Of a stretch of DNA of 64,000 nt, positions 28,301 through 43,300 are shown one piece after another. This DNA comes from Burhinus oedicnemus (taxonomy: Eukaryota; Chordata; Aves; Charadriiformes; Burhinidae), in assembly GCA_008921705.1 (NCBI GenBank), contig VFFE01007633.1:2103920-2167919 (forward strand), in the 5' to 3' direction. Within the stretch, counting starts at the first letter, position 1, and each line of letters begins with the position of its first letter. The notes under the pieces were generated by a model. That model saw nothing but the letters and a program-made list of their open reading frames with translations, did not search any database and was not told the origin of the DNA. The translations under genes were made by a program, and so were the position numbers.

Positions 28301-31300
28301 GTGACAACTGATTGTTCTTCTGCCCTTAATTTGAAGTTTTAGATCCTTCATATTCTTGGTAGAGGCAGTCTGATAAATATGGAATAATTTAACTAAAACT
28401 AGCTTTCTTCATATCTTCAAGGGGAAAACCAAAGAATATGCATAAGGTTTCCATGAGAAATAGTTGTATTTCTAGTCAGACCTTGATTGTGCTTAGTAAT
28501 TAATTTACAAAATAGTTCAAAAGAACTTGCAAAAGTATTGAACAGTTTGTATTACAACACATATTGCATGCTTAGTCATCTAATGTAGATACAGACAAGA
28601 TTGCAGGGGTAATGACATGTCTGTAGTGTTTTTCCTCTAATTTTTGTTTTGAATTTCCAAAAGTGGAGTAGATCCAGTAGAAAACCTAGCAACAGAAAAT
28701 ACAAGAAGCAAATACAAGGCATTTTTTAAATATGCAATGAAGCTAGAGTGTTTGACATATATTAAGCTGTCAAAAGCTTTTTGACTCACTGTTCTTGCAT
28801 CACTACTAAAATTGTCCTGTGTTTTATTCAAACCTTATCTTTGTGAATTTAAACTAGAGGAATTTAATCAGCCCTTCCAATATCCGCAGTCATCATCCTG
28901 ACATTTTGTTCCCTAAGACATTCAGTTTTTACACAAAAGTGAGCAAGATGGAAAATGAACTTAAGCATCCATAATCAATTTTGCCTTGTTCTGGTGACAG
29001 GGCAAAATAAGAAAACCACTTATGAGTCTCATCAGTTCTTTTTCTGAATACTTTTTCAGAGTGCAGATGAGACCTTCCTACTTCTCATACGCCAGATGTC
29101 TTGAGTTATCTTTAACCCAGTGGTGCTTGGTCTTAGTTGCCTTGCCCTTGTTTCAGAGTGGCAGTGTTCTTTGGATTGTGGTCATGTCTGGTTTCTTCAT
29201 GACTCATCTGAAGTAGAATTTAGCCCATAATTTGATATTTTTTTTTCAAACTCTGTGCCAATGTGCAACTGTCTCATTGTAGAAGGTCATCCATATATGC
29301 CACAGAATCCTTAAATTTCTGATTCACAGATACATTTTTGTATATAAAGACAGAAATACAGTTTTGTCAAAGACTATTTTAACAGACTTCACGTTCAATT
29401 AAAAGACTAAATATGTAAATTGTTTATTTGTAGTATAATTGAAGTCTGCACACTAGGAAGGGGTTGTTGGGATCAGCGTATCTTTTTGCATCCTACTGAA
29501 CATGGATAATGGTGGAATGTAATGCAGTCTTTATAAAAAGAAGAAAACACCATCACAATTTCATCACAGCAATTCATACAGGCAATGTGAAGTATTTTAC
29601 CTACATATATATGCCACACATGCTGCTTAATGTGCATATATGTAATGAATGGAGCACCATATTGCCAGGCTGTCCACGTGTGCTTATATTTGTATTTCCA
29701 CATCACGGCAATGTATTGGTGTTATGAAGACAAAATACTGTAAAAATTTCAATTTTGCAGACAGTTTTGTTCTCTTTAAAATAGCTTTTCATACTTGTTT
29801 TCACAGTCTATCAACGTTGCTACTGCTTTAAAGTTAGAATAAAAATGGAAGAATCCCTATCCCTTCCAAGATCCATTTATCTTGACAGACCTAAGGGAAC
29901 ACTTTTTTTTGCATCAATCCCCATCAATCTGACCTTAAGCTATTTTGAATCAGCTTTTAATAAAATAATGTATTTCTCTGTGTTTTCTGAAAGTCAGTTA
30001 TCAATTTTAGTAGCTTGTAACTTTTGGAAAAAATTAGTACACCACAGAAGAAAAAAGCAATCGTGTCTGGAAAAGAGATGTTTTAAATTGCCTTTTTTTT
30101 TTCTTTTTTTTTTTTTTTTTTTTTTTCCCCCCCCCCCCCCCTTTTTCCTGGGGCAGGAAGTCCCAATGGACTATGTGTTGTTTCTCAAGGGAGGGAAAAA
30201 AATCTTTTGGGAATGTATATGGGAATGCTTGAGATGTCTCTACACTATTAGCTTCTTACATGCCCTATCGAGCATGTCTGCCTGTCCAGACCTCCAGCTA
30301 AGATTTTTCTCTTATCTCATTTTCCTGTCAGCAAACAAAAGGTGAAAGTAACATCATAAATGAATACTAGCTGAAAGTTAGCTGTGATTTATTGGAAAAT
30401 ATTCAAGCTAAAATTGTGTAATAAAATACTAAAGGTTTAAAAATGCTAACCCTTAAAATAGTAAATACAGACTTTAAAGTAAATTATAGGCAGGAGATGT
30501 TTCAGTTAATGCCACTTGTGCACTAAATGAAAGCTTACCAATTTATTCTCATGTCTGATTACATCTCATTTAGAGCAAGCTGTTTGTTATGCTTTTATAA
30601 TTTACACTTTCTAGCAGGAGTAAAAAAAATCCCCCCTTCATTGGCAATAATCTACTTGAATAAAAACCAAATACTTCATTAATAGAACATGAAACTAAAT
30701 GCATGAAATGCCTTCATTGTCTGCACAAATATTTATGAAGAATGACTTTCACTCTGTGTTCTTCACTGGAAGTTTTCTGTACCTAATACTAAAAGCTATT
30801 ACAGCATGATCATACTTTCTACTGTATGTTTTGAACTAACTACAAAAGTTATAATCAAACTGATGACCTAGAAAAAGCAAAAGAGTGCATAGGAAAAGGG
30901 AATAGACTTTGAGAGCTGAAACTATCCCAAAGGCTGTCTTAGAGTTGAGCTCCCACCATTCCAGACACTGAGCTTGTATTGTATGTGTGATATTGCGCTA
31001 CTGCTTTCCTAACTACACATGCGTTTTCACGTGGTTTGTCACTTGGAGGATGACATAGGTTCTTTATACTGTATATGATGCATATACTTTTTACAGGGCA
31101 TTTTGTTAGGAGATGTAAATAAAATTGAAAATGAAAAATATTCTTGGGACTTCAAAAAAATGTTGTTAATAGTAACTAAATAGTCAACTCGACAAACCTT
31201 TTAATAGTGTGAATTTCCATATGGGTAGGGAAATAATTTAAAATCAAAATTTAGCAACAATATCTTCAGAACTAAAATCAATCATTTGGCGATTAACTGT

Positions 31301-34300
31301 TCTCATTAAAAGCTAAGGATATTTATTAAGGCAGTAATCTAAGATTCTGAATCACCATTTTTCAGGATCACAACTAAGTGCTGTTTCTCTTAGAAATCAG
31401 GGAAGGAATTCATAAAGTTCCCATTAGTCTAAAAATAAAGAATAAATAAATAAATAGTGTGAGTCATGAATGGCATTTTGCCGAAGTTCAGTAGCACTGA
31501 AGCCAGGAAGACAAGAAGCCAATGATGTTTCTGCCATTCACTGAAATGAATATAAATATTCCTCGTTATGTGCAACAAGCCACCAACATTCAAAATTAGG
31601 ATTCCTTATTTATGAGCAGTGTCAGAAATACTGCCAGTCAATATTTAATTTTTAAATACTAGGTTATAGCATTGGGCTATAATTTCACAAACTGAATATT
31701 CAGACTTTTTGGAGACAAGCTTACATGTTTTCAGTCATATTTTGTACTTGCATGCTACCACCAGGGAATCAGGGCTTTATCAGGCTGGTATAAAGCCCAC
31801 ATTTGAATAAACGCTTGCTATCCCAGATCTAAAGTAATCCTTTCCCATTCGTGTATATTGTCCATTCCACTGAGCAATAGGCAGCTGAAATAAACTTACT
31901 GTTGGGTATGCTGGTGGGGGTGCTTGTGACATTTTTCATGAAAGACATAGGCTATGTAGCCTTATAAACTTTACCAAATTTTTAGCGTATTTTTATCTGT
32001 CAGGCATTTTTCTTAATGTAAAACCATTTATCTTTTTTCTCTCGACTTACAATATCAAGTGAATTTTTTTATGAATTCCTCTTTCAACAGGACAGCCTAT
32101 TTTACAGAATAGCTCATGACGTGGTGGAGCAAATCATAGTGCAATTTTTTGAGAAAATACGAAGCAAATTCCTCTTTTCAAAATATGTTATTGGGAAAGT
32201 GAAATAGACCTAGGCATTCACAGATCATTCTCAGCATTGCTTTCTAGGGAAGCAGTCATCTTGCATTCCACTTCCAACCAGAAGGAAGAATGATTCGGAG
32301 TTCAAGGATCAAACTAGTTAGGAAGCTGTGGAACACAATTAGTCCCTTTTGTAAGCTATAAAACTGGGTGTCTCCTGTTTCAAAGCTGTGTTCACAGAGC
32401 ATCTTTCAGCATGAAAAATCATTAGAATTTTTTTTCAGACTTCACAAATAAAGGAAACTGAAAGCATTTTGAGTAGTTCTTAAACTTTGCAACATACTGG
32501 CTTCTAAATATAGTTTATGGGGCTTGTTTAAGATTTTCTTTCTTGAAGAAGAAGCCTCAATGATGATGCTACCAAGACAGAACCAGTCATTTGAGCTGAA
32601 GGCCTGCCAGGTTTTGAATGCTCAAGACTATGAGACAGTGCATGTGTCAGTTGCTGTTTTCAGTTTTGAAGGAATGAATTTCTCTTCTAAGAACTCATGC
32701 ACTGATTTTCCTGTACATTTGCAAAAAGAAAAAAAAAAGTCACTTAGAACCACAGATTTCCTCTCTTAAGTGCTGTGATTCTTTTTTTAGGACATGCTGC
32801 ATCTTTCTTTCCACTGTTTCCATTGCTAATGTGCTAGATGGACAGGAGAGATGATGTGTCTGAAAAGCTGCTACGTTTTCATCACCAGTCTGAAAATTCC
32901 TTGCTTGCCAGACCAGACCTGTCAGAGAACTTCCCTGAGGTTTCCTAAACACTGGGCGGTGGAAGCAGGACCCCAAAACCAAAATGGACCTGACTGTGAC
33001 TACAGAAAGTACTAAGTGCTGCCTTAAGTAAAGGAAGCTCAGGTGGTCACCTCCACTTAGTTACAAAACTGAGCATCTTGATATGTTCTTGTCAAATGCC
33101 ACTTATTTATTTTTCTTTGCTGTTCCATTAGCACAGTTAAGAGTCTTTAAAGTAAAAGCTTCTGAGGAATTCCATGCTTGAAAGATAAAACAGGAAGCTA
33201 CTTGTTATGAGTGGACAAACACAGATATTTGGAAGTAAGATCAGCACGTATAGGCAGCATATTGCAGAAACAGTGTAGTGTGTGAAGCAGAAAAAAAATT
33301 TATTTTAAACTATGTAATCCTGATAAAAAAATACATTTTTTTGGCCTCAATAGCTAGGATTATACATCTAAAAGCAGGCAGTTTAGTTTTCTGGAACAGA
33401 ACCAAGAAGAAAAGTCTTTCCATCCATTGCTTCCAAAAGTTCCTCTTTGTCTCTGGTGCCCCACTGAGCACTCAGGCAGTGATGGAAAAGTCACCTCTTG
33501 AGCTGAGTTCCAGTCAGTGCTCCTGAAAGCCTGAAGCCAGACAGCTGCCAGTTGGTGCCCTTCTATGAAGACCAGAAACTGAAGCCAGATCCTCGCAAAA
33601 CAAACGAAGCTATTGGCATTAACTATAGTAGAAGAGGAGGAAATCTCAGCAAAAACGGCTGAGAACCAAATCTATGTACTATAGGATGGGTATTTTATGG
33701 GAGGAAACTGTCCCTGTCTGTCAAGATCTGATGGGATGGGCCACTGAAGCAGGAGGCTTTTAAATACCCTTTCAGGACACTCCCTTGGATGCAAGACTGA
33801 TCTCAAGATGAGTAACCACATCTAGCAATGGAGATCATCGATACTGCATGCAGAGAAAGAAATCTGTCTTAATACCCAAGACAGTATGCATGTAGGCGAG
33901 GGTTAAAAAGAAATTTAACAACAAGGACAAAAGAATCCAGAACTGAGAATCCTGAATGACAAGGCAAGTAGAGAAAAGAGCGTTCAGACTGGACAGCCAG
34001 GAAGCCAAATGGTCTTAATGAAGGGAAAGAAGAAGCGGGGGGGGAACTGAATCTGTGTGAGCAGAATTTTTAAAATGGATGTGTCAGGGATAGTAATTCA
34101 TAAAGGTAATGAGCTGCAAAAGGGGGCTGGAAGACTCATCTTCAAGCCAGCTGAGGGAAGGAATTGTCTGGTTGGCTTGAAGGTTAAAAAACATTGTGAA
34201 GTTGGAAGGAAATTCACAGAGGAAAATGGTGAGTGCGAAGGGCTTGACTGGATGAGACTCTTGGGAAATGTTACTCCCACGTGGACAAGAAGGACAAGAA

Positions 34301-37300
34301 AAGGAAAATGTGTATTTCCTTGTGATTAAAATTATCACTCTCTTTTCTGTTCCAGTAGCATCCTTACTAGTTAGAGGAAGTCCATATGAAGTAAGCCTTA
34401 CAGCACGTCTGATTTACTGTTTTACTCCATTATCAACTTCAAACAGCTCAAAACGAAAAAGTTTCAGCTTTTGAGTCAAATGAGGTTTTAGATACATCAG
34501 ATGAAATCTCAGTTTCACTAAAAAGTCAGTGGGAATTTTTCTACTTGCCTAGCGTGGAGCTAGGTTTTTGTATGCTGTCCTCAGAGCCTTTTTAAAAGAA
34601 TAAAGTTTACCATAACAAAGAAGCTGAACTTAAGACATGGATAAGTTTTCTCTAGATGCAAGTCAAATAAACTTACATGTCAGGGGAAAAAAAAAATAGA
34701 GTATTACTAACTATATTTACACTTTCTTCCGTAGCTGGTAAACTGTAGTTGTCAGAGTCCTTGCTTGTATGTGGCAAGACTTCAACAGGGTCAGATTGTT
34801 TATACATGCTGCAGTTTATACTCTTTCTAAGGGTTAGGTTATTAGTCTTGGGGTTTACCTTCTAGTTATTTGAACTTTGTTTCATCATGTCAGAGTAGTT
34901 TTCAGAAAACATTCCCAGTAAGGCTCCAGTAGCAGTTACAACAGGGTTCTTTAATTTACTATTACTTTATAGGCAATCATATCTGACAGAAAATCTGGCA
35001 TCAGGATGGAAGTTTGACATAAGTGAAAACACAGGGATAGTTAATATGGTCAAAGTTCAGACCTCACGCAAGGAAGCTTAGTTTTATTTAAGTCAATTCC
35101 TTAGATGCAGAAAAATACAAGATTTTGTCTGGTTTTAGTCATTCACTTAAGCTGTCTTTTGCCTACTTTATCCATTTTTTTAAAGTTATGTTAAGAAAGT
35201 GGAAGTTGGTGTTCCCTTTGAATAACTGAATTACCCTGTTTATAGCAAAGCTTTCTGAAAAGAAAAGCAAAAACATGGAAATTGTTTCATTAAGTCTTTA
35301 CCAGGGAATTTTCTTGAATATTGAAATGTCTGAATGGACAGGATATCTTTTAATACAATAGGAAAGTATAGCAAGTGTGTTTTCCATTGTTACTTATATT
35401 TCAGTCTTGATCTACAGCTTTTTTGATGTTTGAATGTTGACTTTTTGCACAGCTGAGATCGTCAGTTGACAGCTGATGCTGGGGAAAAACGAGGCTACTG
35501 CTTCTTGACTGATTCACACATTCTCCTTAAGGGGCTGGTTTACATTTCACGTCCAAATGGTGGGTTTGAACTACTACCTTGCAGGTGGTTACACCCTGCA
35601 AGCAGAAATGGGGGAGAAAAGTGTTGTACAGAACATAATGTTGTAGTTCCAAGGAAAGGACCTAAAGGAATTGTATGAAGTGTCTTAGTATGATCTCTAC
35701 AAGCTCTTTGGAGGGAGATAAAATGATTTTTAGGTGCCAGCTATCAAAATTAACCCTCTTGGCGTACTCAAATACCTCAGTGTAAGACTATACATCAGGT
35801 CACATGATGAAAGGCAGGCCTCCGGTAGACTGACGTCATATCATATGTAGGGAGCTGCTGGTGGGGTAAGGGCTATGGCTATTGCCCAGGAAATGTCCTT
35901 TCCACTGAGCTGGGTGTCTCCCCATTCCCACACCCTGACAGAATGGAACAAAAGAGGCTTTTTCCTTCCAGGATCATACACGTCAGGTGCAGGCCTGACC
36001 CAAAAAGCAAGCATAGCGATGAAGCTGATATCGTTGAGTACATGAGGTGAATGACTCTTACTGCTTGCAGCGTGAGAATGAACAGGTCTGCAGAGCTGCT
36101 GTTTGGACAGGGCTTAATACACTGCTCACTCATTTTTATACTAGAGATTTGGAGAAGATCCCACCATTTTTAAATGGATACAATTTTTCTTTCTCCAAAG
36201 ATGAGAACTTCTAACTTTTCTCCCTGTCAAAAAGTTCTATTAAGTGGAGTGATAATTAAAGAGCAAACATTTGCCTAGTGTGTTTTCACATGGTTTTGGC
36301 AAACACTTTTTTCAAAAAGCATACTAAAACATTGCTTCTGAAGTAGCTGAAATGATGACAGCTGTGTGACTGATTATGCTGTACCACACCAGAATGCTCT
36401 AATATGCTAGTTTTGACTTTATGCTGAATTATTCTGGTCCTCATGTATGCTTTAGCACAGCTTTTGAAATGCACATACCTATTTTCAATTTCTTGATAAT
36501 TACATTATTAAAAGGTACTACAGAGTCTATAAATTGAATGCCTCTTAAAGAATTTCAGTGGCAACACTGAGAGAGCTGTAATGTATCAAGCAAGGCATTT
36601 TTTCCCCCTTCTGGAAACCTAAATAGTAAGATGTCATAGCTAGCTATTCAATAAAATAGTCTGTTAAGCTCTCAGCTGTGTTACCACAACACACTGATTT
36701 TAATCCCTGACCAAAATCAATGATAGAAAGTTGATTATGTTGTTCCCCAGAGAGTAAAGGAACCCTATATAGTTTCCTTTTCTTTTTAAGCTCTATCACA
36801 ATACTTGAGACCTGAACACAAATACAAAACTGAAAAGGTAAATTTTTCCCCTACAGTATTATAGGGAGTTTGAGCAAAGTTAGGACACTATATGCCACTT
36901 GGGTTTAACAGGAATCTCATGAGAGAGCTGAACTGGAAAGAAAGTTGCTGTCATCTAAGAATTCTGAAGTATTTGCTTATCTAGAGAGGGAAATTTTTCA
37001 CTCCTTACAGCTTCTGTGAATAATGTAACTCTGTGAAGAATTCTAGATTTCCATCCATACTTTTACTAACAGAGAGAAAAGTTAACAGCGAGAAGGTCAC
37101 ATATTCTATCAGCCTTCTCTTTTTAGCAGTAAGACCTTGTAATTACCTTAGTAGGCTCCTGGAAGATTATTAGATAAACTGATAAAGCTTCATATGGGCA
37201 ATGTAAAGACAGTAGAAAAGTTCCTGTAGCTTCCCTCTCTTTGTCCAGACTAAGCCATAATGTGCTGGAAGCTGGAATGAAAACAGACAGGTATCTCCTA

Positions 37301-40300
37301 ATCATACAAATTGCAGGATACATTTGCTGAGCTTTGTAAACAACATTTAATTTTAGGGCTAACCTGTTCCACAAACAGATAAAAAACTAATAGGATTTTC
37401 AGTAATTATTTGGAATGCGGTAAGCATTAAAAAAAAAAAAAAAGGTATTTAAGGAGCAGTAATGTATTTTCCTAGGCAGCTTGAAAACAGACACAGTGAG
37501 CATTTGCAGAACTATTTAGGTGTGGGATTTTTTTTATACAAAACATGGATCTGGATTTTGTAACTTTAAGAATTCTTTAACATTTCCTATGAGCTTAGTT
37601 TACTTGGAATAGACTTTAGGTTCACCGAACAGTATTTCATTAACTCTCATTAGAAAATAAATACAATTCTTTTTTCCTCTGCCCCATTTCCTAAAGATAT
37701 GTCTGTTAAAGGAAGTGAAATGATCACAGTATTTCCAGTTGTAAAGCAATTTTTCACTTTTTGTGTGTCTGTGAGGTTATTTGGCTTAATTTGTTCCACT
37801 GTGGAATGTGCCATATCTCTAAGGCATTTCTGAGTATTAAATTACTATGCCATACCCATTTTTTTCCAGGTGCTTAGCCCTATGAGATTATCTGATGTGC
37901 CTATTATTTTTTTCACCTGTAATTTATATTTGGTTAGTCTGAGAAATTCAAAGAATAAAATGGCAGATAAAATTGTCTGTGCTTATTTCTGAAACTTCTT
38001 CTTCAGTGCCATAGAAACTCTCCTTTTCTTGAAGATTCTGTTGATACTTATGGCCCACTGACAAATTAGTTTCTCGGTGGTTTAGCTGTTATTACCAGAG
38101 AGAGATTTCCTAGGGTGCATTTGGACTACCAACATATTTTCTATGTGTGACATCCTTGTTTCATATACTAGTACATACATGAAATACCTTATTATTCAAG
38201 AGCCATCTTCTCCCTTCTTCCCTTCTGCAGTCTGTACGGGTATCCGTAAGGCTCCCATCAGTATCTTATCACTAACTAGATGCCGGAACCCTTTTTTTCT
38301 CTGAAGTACAACTTGCATCTTCTGTTCCAGGAAGAATTTTTTTTACAATAAGGATGGTGAGATGCTGGAACAGGTTGCCCAGAGAAGTTGTGGATGCCCC
38401 ATCCCCAGAGGTGTTCGCGGTCAGTTTGGATGGGGCTTTGAGCAACCTGATCTAGTGGGAGATGTACTTGCCCATGGCAGAGGAGTTGGACTAGATGATC
38501 TTCGAAGGTCCCTTCCAATCCAAACCATTCTGTGATTCTATGATTCTGTCAGGATGTGGGAATGGGGAGACGCCAAACTCTTTGGATAGGCCGTCAGTCC
38601 CGATTTGACTCTTGTACCTAAGCTGTTTTACCAAGTGGGAAGCATAATGTTTATCTATCTATTCATATCATATCATATTCGCAGCCTAGTCCACATTTCT
38701 ACTTTCTACCTATTGTCTTTTGATTCTGAGGCTTACAAACTTTAGTGCCAAAGCAGTATGCCAGGATGAGGGCCATGCAGCACGCTAGCTTTTGCAACTT
38801 CTTCAGCAATGCTGATAAATCTGCCTCTTCAAGGGGGATTTCTTCTAAGTTTTCCATTCATTATTTCTCTTTCTTCCAGGCTGAAGAGACAGACTGAACT
38901 TACTCTAGGGAGCTAATTAAGATAGACTGAGTCATCTGATGAAACTCTGGGTTTGCTAAGCTCCAGAGAAGGATTCGAGAGTGGCACCTCTCTGTTGTAG
39001 ACCCTAATCAAAGGTCTGAGACAATATCTTCTAAATCAGTTGGCAGCATTTTGCATGTCTAGCCCTATAATAATGGAAATGGTGGAGGAATAGAGTCTTA
39101 CTTTGCCCCCATCCAGGCTTTCAGCGAAAGCTATGTAAAATTCCATGAAATAACAGATGCAACAGGAGGTTCTTGCATTAAAGTATGTAAAAGCTTGTTA
39201 AATAAGTAGTGGTTTACTAAGCTGCCTTGGTTTATTGTAAGAAGTACTGTAAATCAAATAAAGTATAAAGTGGTGTATTTTCAAAACCACAAATACTGTA
39301 GTGTGAAAAGGACAGTATAATACAGTCACTGAAGATACTAGATGTCATATTTTGAAGGTCAGAAATATATATTTGTGTCTTCTGGGCAAAATTCTGTTCT
39401 AAGCAATACATACGGGATAGCTTGTTTCTTGTGATTAGGGATCAAGCAAATGATACCAGTTGTTTTCCTTGTTAAATTATGGGGAGATGCAGGTTATTGA
39501 ATTTGTTCATAATTAACAACAAAAAAGGAGCAGTAGCAAGATAATTGTCTGTTTAAGAAACACCATTCTGAACCTCAGCCTCTCTGCAAAAGTTTCTAAG
39601 ATTTTCTAATGGTTATGCTGTTAAGTTTTGTATGATAAGTGGGTATGCAAACAAAAAGGACTGGGAACTATCAACTCAAGCAACTCCAGGCTCATTTCCT
39701 ATATGTGCACTTGAAGAAAGAGAAAAAAGAAGAAAAATAAAGCACTTGATGTCAATAATTTGTAGAGAAAGTCTCGCAGTTTGCTGTTTGGACCAGTCAA
39801 AGATGATAAGTTTATGATGATATTAATAACAAACAAAGCACAGAAAACATATCTTGAATGCTAGTAAGATACTAGTTCAGTAAAACAAGCCTCTGTTTGT
39901 CCCATTTTTTACTGATAGCGTCTTGGAGATGGCAAGCTCTCAACTTCGAGTTTGTCTTGTAGATCTGTACAAGAAAATCTCTAGTCGTCTTGGTTGATTT
40001 TGTACAATTTCATACCTGTATCACCAATTTGGTATTTGTGGAATGATGCAGAAATAGTCTTTACAACACAGTTTTTGAACACATGCAAAAGTGTAATTTT
40101 AAATCCTTTCACAGAAATTTACCTACAGGAGATATAACAATGAACTGCATCATCAGATCATTTAAAGTAGTGTGGAAACTTTATCCAGTAACATGGACTA
40201 ATCTGAAAGTAAAAAAGTATTTTCTTTTGGGTCCTGCCAGTACTCTTTTGCTTAGCAAATACATAGTTGATAGACAGAAACAAGCACTTTTCACAATAAG

Positions 40301-43300
40301 TGAAAACAGATGCATTACTTAAGAAAGGAATGCAGCTCTTGATTCAGAGTCAGAATCGTCTCGCGTACTTCAGAATCCAACACTGTACAATATATTTGTC
40401 CTTGTCCATCGTGTGCAGATGTTTTTGGATGATGGCATGTCAGCGTATCTTTCCATGTTTGAGATACAACGTTTGGTACAAGTATGACAATAATTATAAC
40501 CTTTCATTGGTAATTACTCATCAAAAATTATAAGCATTCATTCCTATACATCTTAAAACATCTGATTTTGTTGTGCTTAGGGAAGAAACACGTTTCAAAG
40601 TGACAAAGGGTTTTTAGATTCCAGGATATCATGACAAGGAAAAACGAATCTCAGTTCAGAGCATCCAAAGGTACTGCATCTCTATCAGCAAAGTGTCCCC
40701 CTCCTCGTCTGCTGGGATGGTTCAGGTTGAAGTTCTGGTCTTAGGTTTAAATGTTGACTCCCAGCACAAACGTCTATTTTCTGATCTTTTGATCTGGTGA
40801 TAAACTACAAATAAACTACCTATATTCCATATGCTATAATCAATTTGATCATACATTGTTTTCAGCTGTTTATAACAGGAAAGCCTACGAAAATATGACC
40901 CGTTTCTTTTACACTATTGCTTTGAACAGAGTCATATCTCCTGAGTCATAGGATCTAGTTTATATGCTAGTAAATTTAAGTAAATTCAAGTCAGCATTCA
41001 GTGATTTCAATGTCTTAAATCCTGAAAAAATGCAGTTCCTTGAGTAGAAATGCTGTGATCCAAATGGTAAACCTGCCATCAGTTCAGAGAGAGATTTGTT
41101 TAATTGTGGAACTTAGGGGAATTGCCTGTCTTCTAGGAATATCTGAAATCCTGATGGTTTTATATTAAAAAAAATCTCAAGTGCAATAACCAACTTTACA
41201 CATTTAAAATTTCCAGTCTTGTACCTCAGCTGTATACCAATCTGCTATCCTCTCAAATTAATTGAAAATCTTATTATGGAGACGTTTTTTTCTCCCTGCC
41301 CACACGTGCATTAAAAAAAAAAATCTTACACTTCAATATACAGATTGATTCCAAGGTAGGGAAAGTCAAAGAAGAAAGTTCATTTCAGGTATATTATTGC
41401 ACAGCTGATCTAGGGTTTTGGCCTTTGCTCTACAGGATCGCTTACTGGCTTACTGCTAAACACTGGATTAGACGGAATAGTGGTTTGTTCTAGTATGTCA
41501 TCTGAATGCTTAAACGTAATCTACTTTTGAAAAGACATTCCAGTTTTATGTATGGTATGTACAGTAGTGGCATAAGGCATTAATACAGCTCAGACCAAAA
41601 AAAAATGTGTTTTCATGAAGCAGCAATTTGTAGCAATTGTAGAACAAAGTCTTCTGCTCCCTATGCAGGAGCAGATCAGAAAAGAACCTGGACCGACGTA
41701 ACTCATTTTCTTCCCATTGTGTTTGTCCATTAACCAGATGAAGCGCACACTTCCCATCTGTTCCATTCATACAGCCTAGTGTTCATTCAGAAACAGAATG
41801 TTTCCTTTAGTTGATGGATTAAAGGCAGGAGGGGGGGAGGAGTGTAAAAATGTTTTGGGATGTGCAATACTTCAGGAACAACATTTAAAGGTTAATTCAC
41901 ACTAAAAGCTTGTAATGTGCGTTTTCTACACAACTTCAAAACAAACCAGGTGCTGCCTCTTAAATGAGAAAAAAAAAAAAAAAAAACTTTTTTAAAAAGC
42001 AAGACCTAAAGCAGTTTTTTGTGCAATTGCTGAGAAGTTAATGTCAGGTAATTTTTTTAATCAATCTTATATTACACTTTCAATACAGTATAAAAACTAA
42101 GTGAACAATATTTTTTTCGCCATGTCCTGATTAATCTGGTATTATATTTTCGTAAATTGAACTTAGGAACGTGTATTAGTGACCTTAAAAAAAAAAAAGC
42201 AAGTAAACTTTGTAAGCAACTTTAAAGGTTATTGTTTGCTTTTCATCTTCACTTGCAGACCAGGTGTCTCTAGCAAAGCAAATCTGAGGAAAAGCTACTT
42301 TTGTTGGAGTCTCTTTGTGAACAAAACAGATGACATAAAGATAAAAAGCAGGTGTTAAAATAGTGAAAAAGACAAACAGCAGTTATTTTACAGGATGTTT
42401 AGCTGTGAAACAGCTACAGAAAAATCAGTCTATTCTAAAGCATCTTATTTGGAAAGCTTTGCTCAAATAAAGGAAACGTTTCTCTGTCTTGTAAAACAGA
42501 AAATCTGCCTTTTGATCCCCCAAAGAATGGCTTAGATATACTTATCCTACTCCTCTTGTAACTGATTTCCCAGGGACTGACAGAAAAAAAGCATAGTTTT
42601 TACTAAATAAGGATGCTGGAATTTGCTTACTGGTTTCTGTTTACCTGATGCCACTTATGATACTGTTTGCCTACTTAAGTGGCATTTAGCACTGGAGTCT
42701 TGTGTGTGATTTTACTATTTATGTTAGGAAATTGCTTAGCAGCTGGGTAGATTAGACTGTTTTACTTTGTGTGTTTCTCATCCTGCATTGCACATCTGTT
42801 AATGTTGGTCTTAACATTACAATAATGAGCATTGTAAATTAATAAGTAGAAAGGTAAGTATGGGGAGGGAAGTATGTTTGCCTGTGAGATTAAAAAAACA
42901 AAAGCTACTGAACTGACATTATTTGGATGTCTAAATTAAGCATCCTAAACCCATAAAGACAGATTTAGAGGCCCACACTGCAGCCTTCAAGTGTATGCAT
43001 TTTGGATTTAACCTTCAAGGTTCATTTTCAGGTAGATGACAACACTCTGCTTTCTGCTTTGAAGCGTGACTGCTGTTTCTTACACACAAATTCACTAGCA
43101 GGTTTCTTTCATTGTATCATGCTAGTTCTGCAACTTTGCAACTGATGGGAGTAGTGAACCCTAATGCAAAATTATTTTATAGTCATGTAAGAAGTGACTA
43201 CTCATTGTCGAGAACTGTGAATTCTCTCCATTTGCAACAAATATTTCTTTCTTTATGAAAAAAAGTCTTGTGACATCACTTGAACACTTATTTGGAGATA

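Noticed and set aside
29845..30345. 166-codon open frame on the + strand
   Set aside because: The frame exists because it runs through the T/C homopolymer (poly-Phe, poly-Pro). There is no domain, and its composition is that of the repeat.
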